NCBI GenBank assembly: GCA_017627115.1
Contig: JAGAHK010000162.1
Coordinates: 1 to 13,384 of the forward strand
DNA from: Bacillota bacterium
GTDB lineage: Bacteria; Bacillota; Clostridia; Lachnospirales; CAG-274
Length of the DNA: 13,384 nucleotides
Reading direction: 5' to 3'
Shown: piece after piece, positions 1 to 8,013 of the stretch
Layout: the number at the start of each line of letters is the position of its first letter
Numbering within the stretch: the stretch's first letter is position 1
Program-made: the position numbers and the translations under genes
Notes under the pieces: generated by a model
The model's database searches: none
What the model was told of the DNA's origin: nothing
The model's input: only the letters and a program-made list of their open reading frames with translations

Positions 1-50
1 ATAGTTTTTTCTGTCATAGTGTTCCTTTAAATTATAATAATCATTAATAT

Positions 51-114
51 TTTTGCTCCGGCAAAACAGGGGTTTGGGAGTCTGTCCCAATCAAGTTTTA
101 GATTGAAAATCTAA
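51..114. repeat. Three consecutive perfect inverted repeats; candidate oriT or single-strand origin
   Basis: Three perfect short hairpins follow one another. TTTTGC/GCAAAA has its arms at 51-56 and 61-66. TTGGGA/TCCCAA has its arms at 74-79 and 85-90. TTAGATT/AATCTAA has its arms at 98-104 and 108-114. A fourth, imperfect hairpin with two bulges lies at 146-176. Clustered hairpins upstream of a rep-mob operon are typical of transfer origins and single-strand initiation sites. No nick site could be identified, so the role is inferred from position only. Confidence 0.35.
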
Positions 115-208
115 GAACCGTACAAGGCAGGGCATTTGATATTATTTTTGAAATTTGCGTTTTTTGCAATTCAAAATTTTTCAAGTGGCCCGCCCGGTGC
201 TATGGTTT

Positions 209-217
209 TGTTATAAT
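209..217 (+). promoter_or_regulatory. Extended -10 promoter for the repA-mob operon
   Basis: The sequence TGTTATAAT is a perfect extended -10 element (TG, one base, TATAAT) on the + strand. No good -35 hexamer lies 16-18 bases upstream, where the sequence is GC-rich (about 186-200). Transcription would start near 224 and give a leader of roughly 200 nt ahead of repA that contains the hairpin at 311-334 and the terminator-like structure at 364-394. Confidence 0.45.
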
Positions 218-310
218 AGGGACAAGCAAGGAAAACAGCATAGAGCAGCGGTTTTGAATTGATTTGTCCTACTATGATTCAAAAAGTAAATCTATTGTTT
301 CCTCGTTCAG

Positions 311-334
311 ACAGGCCATTGCAAAATGGTCTGT
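311..334 (+). other. Hairpin in the repA leader
   Basis: A nine-base-pair stem with one G-T wobble has arms at 311-319 and 326-334 and a six-base loop (TGCAAA). It has no proper T tract after it, so it is not itself a terminator. It lies between the presumed repA promoter and the terminator-like hairpin at 364-394, where it could take part in leader regulation of the initiator gene. Confidence 0.4.
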
Positions 335-363
335 TTGTGCTTAATAAAATAATAACATATTTC

Positions 364-394
364 AAGCGTGGGTTCAAGCAATCTGCGCTTTTTT
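364..394 (+). terminator. Terminator-like hairpin (attenuator) ahead of repA
   Basis: The stem AAGCG/CGCTT (364-368 with 386-390) can be extended by one T-G wobble and runs directly into six T residues (389-394). It ends only 26 bases before the repA start codon and downstream of the presumed promoter at 209-217. Read-through would therefore be needed for repA expression, as in plasmid initiator genes controlled by transcriptional attenuation. The stem is short, so its efficiency is uncertain. Confidence 0.5.
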
Positions 395-420
395 AATTTT
401 AAGAAAGTGAGGAAACCATT

Positions 421-1521
421 ATGACAAATGAAAATATGATACCCGAAAGATTTTACTTTCACGGAAACGAGATTGAACAATTTATACATATTCAGGTGCC
501 TATTGCGCTTATAAAAGACAAGATGTTCAAGGGAATATCTACCGATGCAAAGCTACTGTATGGCTTATTGCTGAACAGGACAGGCTTATCTATCAAAAAT
601 CAATGGCTTGATGCAGATAATCGCACTTATATTACCTATACCATTGAAAATGTTATGGAAGATATGGGCATTGGCAGTACAAAAGCGAAAAAGCTGTTTG
701 CGGAGCTTGTAGATATAAATGATACGGGCATTGGGCTTATCAAAAAGGTTCGTGTGCTAAATAAGCCAAGCAGGATCTATGTTTTGAATTTTACGCAGGT
801 TTTTGAATATCTCAAACGTATTTGCGGCGAAGAGCAGGAAAACAGCGGAGAAACTCATACAGAAAACAAAATATTCTCCGAAAGTTATCCACAAAATGAA
901 GTGGATCATTTTTTTGCCCATTCGGAAACGTCCGTCGGAGAGACTTCCGAGCGACCCACTGATGGTCACGAGAGCGACTTTCTGACGGACACGCCTGCGT
1001 CTACTGATTATAACAATATTAGAGATAAAGATAATATAGATATTAATTCTATCAATCCATCTTTCAGTGATAGATCGATTGATGGGAATAAATGCACGGA
1101 TATTTCAAATGCTGATTATTTAGCTTACAAACAGCTTATTATGGACAACATTGGCTACGACGAACTTGTAAACTGCATAGATATTGGTGTTTTAAGCAAT
1201 GACAGCCTTGAACACTTAAACGAGATAGTTGAGCTAATGACCGAAATCGTTAGCTGCACTACACAGCCGATAAAAATAAACGGAAACAGCTATCCAGCCG
1301 AAATCGTCAAGAGCCGTTTTCTTAAACTTGACTATAACGATATTTATGCGGTTTTGGAATGGTTTGAAAAGCCGAATGCAGACGGCAGCAATCTTATTCG
1401 TGTTAAAAATATGCGTGCATACTTGATAAGTATGCTGTTTAACAGCAAGACCACCCGCAACACCGATTTTAAAAATTATTTTAATGCAAGCTATTACGGA
1501 AATATGGGAAAGGAGGCTTGA
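421..1521 (+). CDS. repA: Replication initiator protein A (RepA_N family, DUF6017-type C terminus)
   Basis: This 366-residue protein starts at an ATG with a GTGAGGA ribosome binding site 7-8 bases upstream. The first ~120 residues match the RepA_N pattern: an N-terminal segment beginning PERFYFHGNEIEQF, then 'FKGISTDAKLLYGLLLNRTG' and a winged-helix-like stretch ending IYVLNF. A polar, low-complexity linker (about 135-230) separates it from a conserved C-terminal region (about 230-360) of the type called DUF6017 in clostridial mobile elements. RepA_N proteins bind the origin and start theta replication of plasmids. Homologues also occur in integrated mobilizable elements. The gene heads a tight operon with mobC, three bases downstream. 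Its linker DNA carries a DnaA box and a palindrome (separate entry). Family assignment is by recognition of these motifs. Confidence 0.88.
   Translation: MTNENMIPERFYFHGNEIEQFIHIQVPIALIKDKMFKGISTDAKLLYGLLLNRTGLSIKNQWLDADNRTYITYTIENVMEDMGIGSTKAKKLFAELVDINDTGIGLIKKVRVLNKPSRIYVLNFTQVFEYLKRICGEEQENSGETHTENKIFSESYPQNEVDHFFAHSETSVGETSERPTDGHESDFLTDTPASTDYNNIRDKDNIDINSINPSFSDRSIDGNKCTDISNADYLAYKQLIMDNIGYDELVNCIDIGVLSNDSLEHLNEIVELMTEIVSCTTQPIKINGNSYPAEIVKSRFLKLDYNDIYAVLEWFEKPNADGSNLIRVKNMRAYLISMLFNSKTTRNTDFKNYFNASYYGNMGKEA
885..1085. other. Candidate replication origin inside repA
   Basis: The repA linker contains a perfect DnaA box, TTATCCACA (885-893). It also contains a long imperfect palindrome whose 13-base arms (930-942 and 978-990, with two G-T pairs) enclose a smaller GACC/GGTC pair. 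An AT-rich segment with three GATA repeats (about 1007-1050) and a further ATCAATC/GATTGAT inverted repeat (1051-1057, 1077-1083) follow. In studied RepA_N plasmids the origin lies within the repA coding sequence between conserved ends, which is where these signals are. No clear iterons were found. Confidence 0.38.
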
Positions 1522-1524
1522 TTT

Positions 1525-1890
1525 ATGGGAAGATACAGAGATCAGACACTTGGAATAAGGCTTACACAGGACGAAAAAGAAAAAATCTTGGCGCACATGG
1601 AAAAAGCGGGATTCAGAAATATAACCGATTTTTTTATATACTGCACTTGTAATTGCAGAGCGTTCAGTTTTGATTTGACACCTCTGCTGGCTGTAAAAAA
1701 CGAAATGAGCAGGATCGGTTCAAATATCAATCAGATAGCCAAAGTTGCCAATACAAGCAAAAGCATTTACCGCAACGATGTTTTACGCCTTGAAAACGAG
1801 GTAGACGAATTGCGTGAGATCGTACATAAAAACTTTATGATAATGAAGGATGTGAAGAAAAATGGCTTACACGAAGATAAAACAGATTAA
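1525..1890 (+). CDS. mobC: Mobilization accessory protein MobC
   Basis: This is a 121-residue protein. The start is fixed by a near-perfect AAAGGAGG site (in the 3' end of repA) ending about 9 bases upstream. The N-terminal 'RTQ/RLTQDEKEKI'-like segment (LGIRLTQDEKEKILAHM, about 9-25) fits a ribbon-helix-helix DNA-binding fold. The central IGSNINQIAKVAN segment (about 65-77) is the signature of the MobC/BMobC family. The C terminus is predicted helical. MobC proteins bind oriT and help the relaxase open the strand at the nick site. The gene overlaps the relaxase gene by 29 bases, so the two are probably translated together. Confidence 0.85.
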   Translation: MGRYRDQTLGIRLTQDEKEKILAHMEKAGFRNITDFFIYCTCNCRAFSFDLTPLLAVKNEMSRIGSNINQIAKVANTSKSIYRNDVLRLENEVDELREIVHKNFMIMKDVKKNGLHEDKTD

Positions 1891-3982
1891 AACCCATACC
1901 CATTTGCAGCAGAGTCTTGATTATATCATAAATCCCGACAAGACCGAAGAAATGCTGTATGTTGACGGCTATATGTGCGATTATAAATATGCTGCGGATG
2001 ATTTTAACGATATTTACCTGAATGCTATTCACAAAGGCAATAACCTTGCACACCATATAATTCAATCTTATGCGCCCGATGACAATATTACTCCCGAAAA
2101 AGCACTGGAGATAGCGCAGGAATTTATGCGGCGCAAATACCCGAATTATCAGTATGTTGTTGCAGTCCATAATGACCGCGAACACCTGCACGCACATATA
2201 ATTATGAACGCCGTGGACTTTGAAACTTATCACAAACTGCACACGAATATCAACAATATTCTCGAAATGCGCGAAATAAGCGATGAACTGTGCCGCGAAA
2301 ACGGCTTGTCCGTTATCCCAAAAGATACAATAAAGCGAAAGTGTCTGCTTATGGACACTGTTGATAAGCATATCGCCGTTGCCCGCAGTTTTGATGAATT
2401 TTTAGGGCTTATGCAGGAATCGGGTTATGAAGTAAAAATCGGCAAGTACATAAGTTTTCGCGGTCGTGGCGAGGAACGCTTCCGCAGGGGCGATACAATA
2501 GGCGAAGCGTATTCCGAAATGGGTATAAGAAAACGAATAAAGGGTGTTGACATCAATCACGTCCCGAAACGCATATATGACGATAAAAAGGTTAAAATCT
2601 CAAATAAAAATCGTGTTAAATATGCTATAAATGATGCTTTAAAGGTATGCACAAACTTTGATGAATTTATAGCACACCTGCGGGCTAACGGAATGGAGGT
2701 TAAACAGGGTGTACACCTTTCTATGCGTATTCCTGTAGCAAAAAAGTTTACCCGCACCGAAAAGCTGGGTTATGAGTATACGGAAGAAATGCTGCGGCTG
2801 TATTTCAATAATCGTGCGGAGTACGAGCGAATAAAGGCTAACCACAACAAAACCAAAATTCAAAAAATCGCCCTAAATGCCGAACACAGCAAGTCTGCGG
2901 CGGTATACAACATCAATACTCAAATACGAATGTTCAATCTTATGGGCGAATACGGCATAAAATCTCCCGAAGAATTGGATGAAAAGATAGCCGAACTCAA
3001 AAAGCAGGAAAAACAGTATATTGACAGCATTAAATCGGTTGAAACAATGGTCGAAAGCAATAAGGATAAGATAAAGGCACTTAGTGAATATAACCGCACA
3101 AAACCGTATTATGATAAGTATATCGGTATTCGTTCAAAGGCAGATAAGGAACTTTACGGCGTTCAATATGAGCTTGAATTAAAAAGCTACAAAAAGGCTT
3201 ATGAACGTATAACCGATTTAAAGCGACCCAATGGCTCTTTATACGAAGAAGGTACTTTAAGGGCTTATATAAAAGCGGAAGAAGAACGAATAAAGCTGTT
3301 TTCGGATAAACACAAGTCCGTTGTGACGGAACTGCGAAATTTGCATTTATTAAAAGAAAACATTGAAAGAATAAATAACGGCGGCGATTACGAAATAGAC
3401 AGGCTCGCGGATAATGCAGAGTTTGACCGTTATGCAGCCACCCATAATATCAACACTCAAATACAAATGATGAACCTTATGGGCGAATATGGTATCAAGA
3501 CTTATGATGAGCTGACGGAAGAAATATCAAAACTCGCAACAAAAATAAAATCTTGCGACAGCAATATTTCCGAATACTCGCAGTGCGCCGAAACAAACAG
3601 GAAAGCCCTCGAAACATTGCGTGATTATCAGCGGTTAAAGCCTTTTTATATGAAATATATCAAAATAGTTTCGCCGCCCGAAAAGGAATTATATGGTGTT
3701 GAATATCATCTTGAATTGGAGGCTTACAAGAAAGTTCGCGCCCGTATAGAGAGCCTGAAACTCCCTGATGATTCTTTCCCGACCGAAGAAAATATAATCC
3801 GCAATATTTCCGATACGGAAGAAAAAATCTCGGAATATACGGAAAAACGCAAAGAGTTGGAGAAAGAACTTCACAATTTAAGCCGATTGAAAGAGAATAT
3901 TGATTCACTTAACGGTGATGACCTTGAGGAATATGAAGAAGAAATCGAGGAAACGGGGTCAAGGGAGCGTTATTTACGGTAA
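1862..3982 (+). CDS. mobA: Relaxase / mobilization nuclease (MobP-like) with duplicated internal domains
   Basis: This 706-residue relaxase starts within mobC, with an AAGGA site about 10 bases before the ATG. The N-terminal nuclease domain (about 1-160) has Y21 in SLDYIINPDKT as the likely nicking tyrosine. It also has the metal-binding motif HNDREHLHAHI (H103, D105, H108, H110, H112) of the MOBP relaxase family. It would cut one strand at oriT, stay bound to the 5' end and pilot the strand during conjugation. Residues ~167-227 and ~252-316 are two copies of a small domain (…FDEF…GYEVK/GMEVK…) 89 residues apart. Residues ~345-508 and ~524-687 are two copies of a coiled-coil-rich unit, in register at 179 residues without gaps. 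The C terminus is acidic (EEYEEEIEETG). No type IV secretion genes are present, so transfer needs a helper element. Confidence 0.88.
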   Translation: MAYTKIKQIKTHTHLQQSLDYIINPDKTEEMLYVDGYMCDYKYAADDFNDIYLNAIHKGNNLAHHIIQSYAPDDNITPEKALEIAQEFMRRKYPNYQYVVAVHNDREHLHAHIIMNAVDFETYHKLHTNINNILEMREISDELCRENGLSVIPKDTIKRKCLLMDTVDKHIAVARSFDEFLGLMQESGYEVKIGKYISFRGRGEERFRRGDTIGEAYSEMGIRKRIKGVDINHVPKRIYDDKKVKISNKNRVKYAINDALKVCTNFDEFIAHLRANGMEVKQGVHLSMRIPVAKKFTRTEKLGYEYTEEMLRLYFNNRAEYERIKANHNKTKIQKIALNAEHSKSAAVYNINTQIRMFNLMGEYGIKSPEELDEKIAELKKQEKQYIDSIKSVETMVESNKDKIKALSEYNRTKPYYDKYIGIRSKADKELYGVQYELELKSYKKAYERITDLKRPNGSLYEEGTLRAYIKAEEERIKLFSDKHKSVVTELRNLHLLKENIERINNGGDYEIDRLADNAEFDRYAATHNINTQIQMMNLMGEYGIKTYDELTEEISKLATKIKSCDSNISEYSQCAETNRKALETLRDYQRLKPFYMKYIKIVSPPEKELYGVEYHLELEAYKKVRARIESLKLPDDSFPTEENIIRNISDTEEKISEYTEKRKELEKELHNLSRLKENIDSLNGDDLEEYEEEIEETGSRERYLR

Positions 3983-4010
3983 AATATAAAATATCTTGCA
4001 ACTGCATAAT

Positions 4011-4052
4011 CAAAAAGACGGTAAAGGAAATTTAAACGATTTCCTTTGCCGT
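4011..4052 (-). terminator. Terminator of the biosynthetic operon
   Basis: A 14-base-pair stem with one wobble pair (arms 4018-4031 and 4039-4052, seven-base loop) is followed on the - strand by a short T tract (4016-4012). It lies about 160 bases after the MATE stop codon and just past the convergent relaxase gene. The + strand has A residues rather than T residues after the stem, so termination is expected mainly for - strand transcripts. The rest of 3983-4214 shows no gene. Confidence 0.6.
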
Positions 4053-4214
4053 AAAAAACAGATTTGCTCGCAGATTATAAGGAACAAATATCCCAAATCC
4101 ATATACGAAACAGTGGTCTGCTAAAATATTCCCTATCAAATCGTGCAACACTTATCAATTAAAGCGGAACTGATTGCACTTGGATAAAAAAGTCCAATCC
4201 GCTCAATCGCGACT

Positions 4215-5957
4215 TTAGTCAATTATGTCTTTGAGAACAAGGTTATTTAAGTCCATCATACTGGTATATACTGCATCATTCGCCATTCGCATAGCCAATT
4301 TAAGACCTATGCCATCGTTATTTTTATTTTCGGACACATACGCAACAGGGTCGAAAGCGGGACAGTTATCGCGAAAGCGTAATGTCCAGTTTCCGTCTTT
4401 ATATTGCAGACGAATTGACAATTGGTCATTTCCGTTCTCGGAAAAACCATGTCGGACTACATTTGTACCCATTTCTTCTATACACAGAGCGATATGTTTG
4501 CTTTTACGCTCCTCAGTCCCGTGAGCATTACAAAACTCTTCCGCTTTTCGCGAAGCAAGAACCGCATCTTCCAAGCTGTGAATGTCAAACTCCAAAATAT
4601 TCTCGGACGGCACGCCGAAATTTTCGGGCAGTATAAGCAGGGTCTCCCACTTATCCATATCAGCCTGTCTTTTTGTTATGCTCAGCACCCCAATGCCTAA
4701 AAGCATAACGACTTCGGCAACAAGGAAATAGAGCCATATTCCGTCTGCACCGAATAAACGGTTAATTATAAGTGCGACAGTTACAGGTAGTGCAAGATTT
4801 TCAAATAAGGCAATAATTCCCATCGTTTTTATGCGTCCCGTCCCCTGATATGCATCCTTCAACGCAGAGTTGATACTGCACGGAAGCAGACCAAAAGAAA
4901 ATAAGCGAAGACCAACAGCAACTTCTTTCATATATTCCTCATCTGCATCGGGTATTATCAAACGTACAACAAACGGTGCAATGACCAACAGCAGAGCCGT
5001 AACAAGAATACTCATCACGCTTGCTGTGCGAATTATCGCCCTAAGCATATCCCTTAAAGCACTGCGGTCTTCATCATAAAAAAATATACCCGAAAGGGAA
5101 AGTGATACGCCTGCCGTACCCATACTTACGCTTTTAATAACATTACCTACATTCAAAATGACCGAAAATGCCGCAACAAGCAAATCACCGCCGATATTCA
5201 AAAGAATTTGGTTCATTACAAACACCATTACAAGTGCGGCCGCAAGGTCCACAACGGTAGGAAACCCGCCGACAAGAAACTCTTTGATTATTTTCAGCTT
5301 AACATTTGCCTTTGAAAAAACATAAATACACTTTGACGACAGGAAATATCCCATATAAAATACCAAGGCGGCATAGTAACTGAAAGAAGATGCCAGCCCC
5401 ATACCAAACATACCGCCGTGAAACACATATACATTCAGCAGATCAAAGACAATATCCGTTATCGTCATTACCGATGTTGCCTTTATCAAAAGATTGCTTT
5501 TCCCTGCGTTTTGCAGAAACGGTGTCAAAACAAGAGTACCCATTATTGCCGGTGCACCGACGGCAAAACCCGCTATATAGCCTGCGGTATTATTAAGAAG
5601 CTCGGTTTCTTGTGCGCCCATCAGTTTTGCCAAGGGTAAACGCAAACCGCATACCAATGCCATAAAAGATATTGAAAATATCAGCGTGAAAACAAGCACA
5701 GTGGAATACGCGCGGTCGACTTCATCCCTCAAGCCTTTTCCCAATGCCCGACTGCACACTACCTGTACACCCGAAGAAACCAGTACACAGACCGCATTAA
5801 GCACCATAAGAACAGGGCTCGCCAAACTGTCTGCCGCCAAACCCGAAACGCCTAAAAAACGACCAATCATTACATTGTCGATGAGCAGACACAAAGAAAC
5901 CGTCATAGTTGACAGGATCTGTGCAGCCATCATACGCCGCACCAGTTTTTCAATCAT
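4215..5957 (-). CDS. MATE-family exporter fused to a C-terminal GHKL (SpoIIAB/RsbW-like) ATPase domain
   Basis: The ATG at 5957 is preferred because an AAGGA site lies 10 bases upstream. The in-frame GTG at 5966 is only one base from that site. This gives 580 residues. Residues ~1-430 are a 12-helix MATE transporter, starting with LCLLIDNVMIGRFLG, and would export a small molecule using an ion gradient. Residues ~450-580 form a cytoplasmic HATPase_c_2-like domain. It has an N box CIEEMGTNVVRHG (E495, N499, H503), a G1 box RDNCPAFDP (D530, with the usual glycine replaced by C532) and a G2 box DGIGLKLAMRMAND (G549, G551). The spacing of N box to G1 is as in SpoIIAB. A normal MATE protein is about 450 residues, so the domain is an added module. 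It is the last gene of the operon, 16 bases after the ligase gene. ATP binding looks possible. The partner or role of the domain is unknown. Confidence 0.85.
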   Translation of the reverse strand: MIEKLVRRMMAAQILSTMTVSLCLLIDNVMIGRFLGVSGLAADSLASPVLMVLNAVCVLVSSGVQVVCSRALGKGLRDEVDRAYSTVLVFTLIFSISFMALVCGLRLPLAKLMGAQETELLNNTAGYIAGFAVGAPAIMGTLVLTPFLQNAGKSNLLIKATSVMTITDIVFDLLNVYVFHGGMFGMGLASSFSYYAALVFYMGYFLSSKCIYVFSKANVKLKIIKEFLVGGFPTVVDLAAALVMVFVMNQILLNIGGDLLVAAFSVILNVGNVIKSVSMGTAGVSLSLSGIFFYDEDRSALRDMLRAIIRTASVMSILVTALLLVIAPFVVRLIIPDADEEYMKEVAVGLRLFSFGLLPCSINSALKDAYQGTGRIKTMGIIALFENLALPVTVALIINRLFGADGIWLYFLVAEVVMLLGIGVLSITKRQADMDKWETLLILPENFGVPSENILEFDIHSLEDAVLASRKAEEFCNAHGTEERKSKHIALCIEEMGTNVVRHGFSENGNDQLSIRLQYKDGNWTLRFRDNCPAFDPVAYVSENKNNDGIGLKLAMRMANDAVYTSMMDLNNLVLKDIID

Positions 5958-5973
5958 TCTTTGCACATCCTTT

Positions 5974-7977
5974 TTATGCTTTACCTTCTTCGTGATTTCG
6001 CATAAGATATTCGTTTATATCAAAACCGTCCGAATACTGCCAATCCAAATTACTGCTGAAACTTCCGTTATCCGAGACCGAAGCAGCGTATGCATCGACA
6101 TTTGCAAGTATTATTCTTGCACTCATCGTCGCTTGTTCATCATCCAAACGGTATGGCTTGCCGCTGTCAGTAAAGTTTATTCTCAGCCATTGGGGCATTA
6201 ATATTATTTCCAAAGTTATTTCGCCGTTTGTATCATAGGCATTTGCAATGCGCTCGGTAAGCATTTCCTCCACAGCAAGGCGAATGCGTCTGACCTGTCG
6301 ACCGCTGAAAGAAAGCTGTTCAACAAGTCCCTGCACCATATCGCATACAGGCGTAATGGTATAGCTTCTGTTGCCGACTTTTGTGTTGATTATGCGAAGC
6401 CCCTCGTTCAACGAATTTGATATAAATACCTTGCGCAGTTTTTCAAGCAGCATTACTTTTAATCCGCGGGCATCAAGTTTTCCGTTTGTATTCAGCGGAA
6501 ATTCCGAAAACATGAAATAATGCGACGGTATTTTGTAAGATGCAAGGCTTTTTTTCAAAAACACTGTCATTTCGTTATCGTCCAAAGGCTCTGTTTGCGG
6601 CACTATACACGCTTCAACACTTTCTCCCCAGATCGGGTGCGGTGCGCCCATTACCTTTGCATCCTTTACATTCGGGTGTTCCATTATTTTTTTCTCTATC
6701 TCGGAGGGTGAAATATTTTCGCCGCTGCGTATTATTATATCCTTTATACGTCCCGAAAGGCTCAATAACCCATTTTCATCTATCGTGCCAAGGTCACCCG
6801 TATGCAGCCAACCGTCTTCATCAAAAGGCTGTTGTTCGGGCGGTAGATTCAAATAGCCGTTCATGGTTATCGGGCCTTTGACAACTACTTCGCCTATCTC
6901 GCCTGCACCGACAAATCCCTTGTCTTTGACCCATATACGCACATCTATTCCCGGAAGTATCCTGCCCACCGAAACAGCACGCTTTTCCAAAGGATCTGCA
7001 CCGATATTTACCGAAACAACGGGCGAGCATTCGGTCTGACCGTAGCCTATCAGCATTTTGCCGCCGCCCAGCATATTTTCAACACGCATCATTTCCGTAG
7101 GTGTAGTAAAACCGCCGCCTACCAAACAGGTTTTTACAACACCTTTGATTTTTTCTTCAACATCGGGCAAAGCAGTAATGCCACTGTAAATTGCACCTAC
7201 CGTAGCAATTGTTCCTATTTTGTTTTTATATACCATATCAAGTACATTTTGAGGTTTTATCGCATCCACAATGTAAGTATGCATACCTTTACAAAGCCAC
7301 ATCATCGTCATTGCAAGGCCATAACTGTGGAACAGCGGCAGAGCATTGCAAATAGATGAAGTAATATCATTTTTTAAGTGTTCCATAACAATTTCGGCAT
7401 CGTTAAGTACCGAAAAAGATGACAGCTGAACCGCTTTAGGCATTGAGGTTGTGCCTGTGGTAAAAATGATAAACTGCGTATCTTTCGGCTGCACCTGCAT
7501 TTCTCTTTTACGGCAGACCTCTATGTCAAGCGGCGTAGATGTATCTGCCGCTTTTTTCATCAATTCGGCCGATAAGAATATATTTTCTTTCGGAACTCCG
7601 CCGCTTACCACGGCATTAACGGCTTTTTCGGGAGCTGCGGCAGAAATTTTGTTGGCACCGATGACAGCCCGGTTTGCACCCACATACTCCGTCAGCTGTG
7701 TAACGCCGTCTTCGTTCATGCCGTAATTCATCAGTACAGCTATGCCGCCCGCAAAAATAATGCCGAAAAACTCTGTTATCCAGTCAATGCCATTAACTGC
7801 CCATAGAATAACTTTTTCCCCTTTTTTCATACCCGCTGCGATGAAAATATCCGCACAGCGCCTTGATGCATCCAATAATTCGCTGTAATTCAGTGTAGCA
7901 TTCCCGCAGGTCACAGCAGGTCTGTCGCCGTGCTCCAATGCCATTTGCTCCAACATTGATGAAAAACTATATTCCAT
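5974..7977 (-). CDS. Acyl/aryl-AMP ligase with a C-terminal degenerate GHKL domain
   Basis: This 667-residue protein has a GGGAGGA site nine bases before its ATG. Residues ~1-510 are a complete ANL-superfamily adenylating enzyme. They carry the P-loop FTTGTTSMPK (172-181), GYGQTE (311-316), WLHTGD (390-395), GRIKDIIIRSGENISP (409-424) and the catalytic lysine K500 in NTNGKLD. It should activate a carboxylic acid as an adenylate, then pass it to CoA or a carrier. Fatty versus aryl acid cannot be decided here. Residues ~530-667 align by eye with SpoIIAB/RsbW-type ATPases: AVEEMLTERIANAY at the N box and FTDSGKPY at G1 (D604, G606). However, the N-box Asn is Glu (E575), the His is Asn (N579), and the glycines of G2 are replaced (ATMSARIILANVD). 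The domain therefore probably does not hydrolyse ATP. It lies between the second GNAT and the exporter. Confidence 0.85.
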   Translation of the reverse strand: MEYSFSSMLEQMALEHGDRPAVTCGNATLNYSELLDASRRCADIFIAAGMKKGEKVILWAVNGIDWITEFFGIIFAGGIAVLMNYGMNEDGVTQLTEYVGANRAVIGANKISAAAPEKAVNAVVSGGVPKENIFLSAELMKKAADTSTPLDIEVCRKREMQVQPKDTQFIIFTTGTTSMPKAVQLSSFSVLNDAEIVMEHLKNDITSSICNALPLFHSYGLAMTMMWLCKGMHTYIVDAIKPQNVLDMVYKNKIGTIATVGAIYSGITALPDVEEKIKGVVKTCLVGGGFTTPTEMMRVENMLGGGKMLIGYGQTECSPVVSVNIGADPLEKRAVSVGRILPGIDVRIWVKDKGFVGAGEIGEVVVKGPITMNGYLNLPPEQQPFDEDGWLHTGDLGTIDENGLLSLSGRIKDIIIRSGENISPSEIEKKIMEHPNVKDAKVMGAPHPIWGESVEACIVPQTEPLDDNEMTVFLKKSLASYKIPSHYFMFSEFPLNTNGKLDARGLKVMLLEKLRKVFISNSLNEGLRIINTKVGNRSYTITPVCDMVQGLVEQLSFSGRQVRRIRLAVEEMLTERIANAYDTNGEITLEIILMPQWLRINFTDSGKPYRLDDEQATMSARIILANVDAYAASVSDNGSFSSNLDWQYSDGFDINEYLMRNHEEGKA

Positions 7978-8013
7978 ATTCGATATTCCTCCCGTTTATT
8001 TTTTCGGCTGTTA

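Noticed and set aside
1835..2371. Open frame of 178 codons on the - strand opposite the relaxase gene
   Set aside because: It lies entirely antisense to a well-supported relaxase with conserved motifs, has no recognisable domain and no promoter; it is a shadow frame.
5958..5966. GTG start of the MATE gene at 5966
   Set aside because: The ribosome binding site ends one base before the GTG, but is correctly spaced for the ATG at 5957.
5686..6201. Open frame of 171 codons on the + strand across the MATE/ligase junction
   Set aside because: It is antisense to two genes with clear motifs and its product has no family features.
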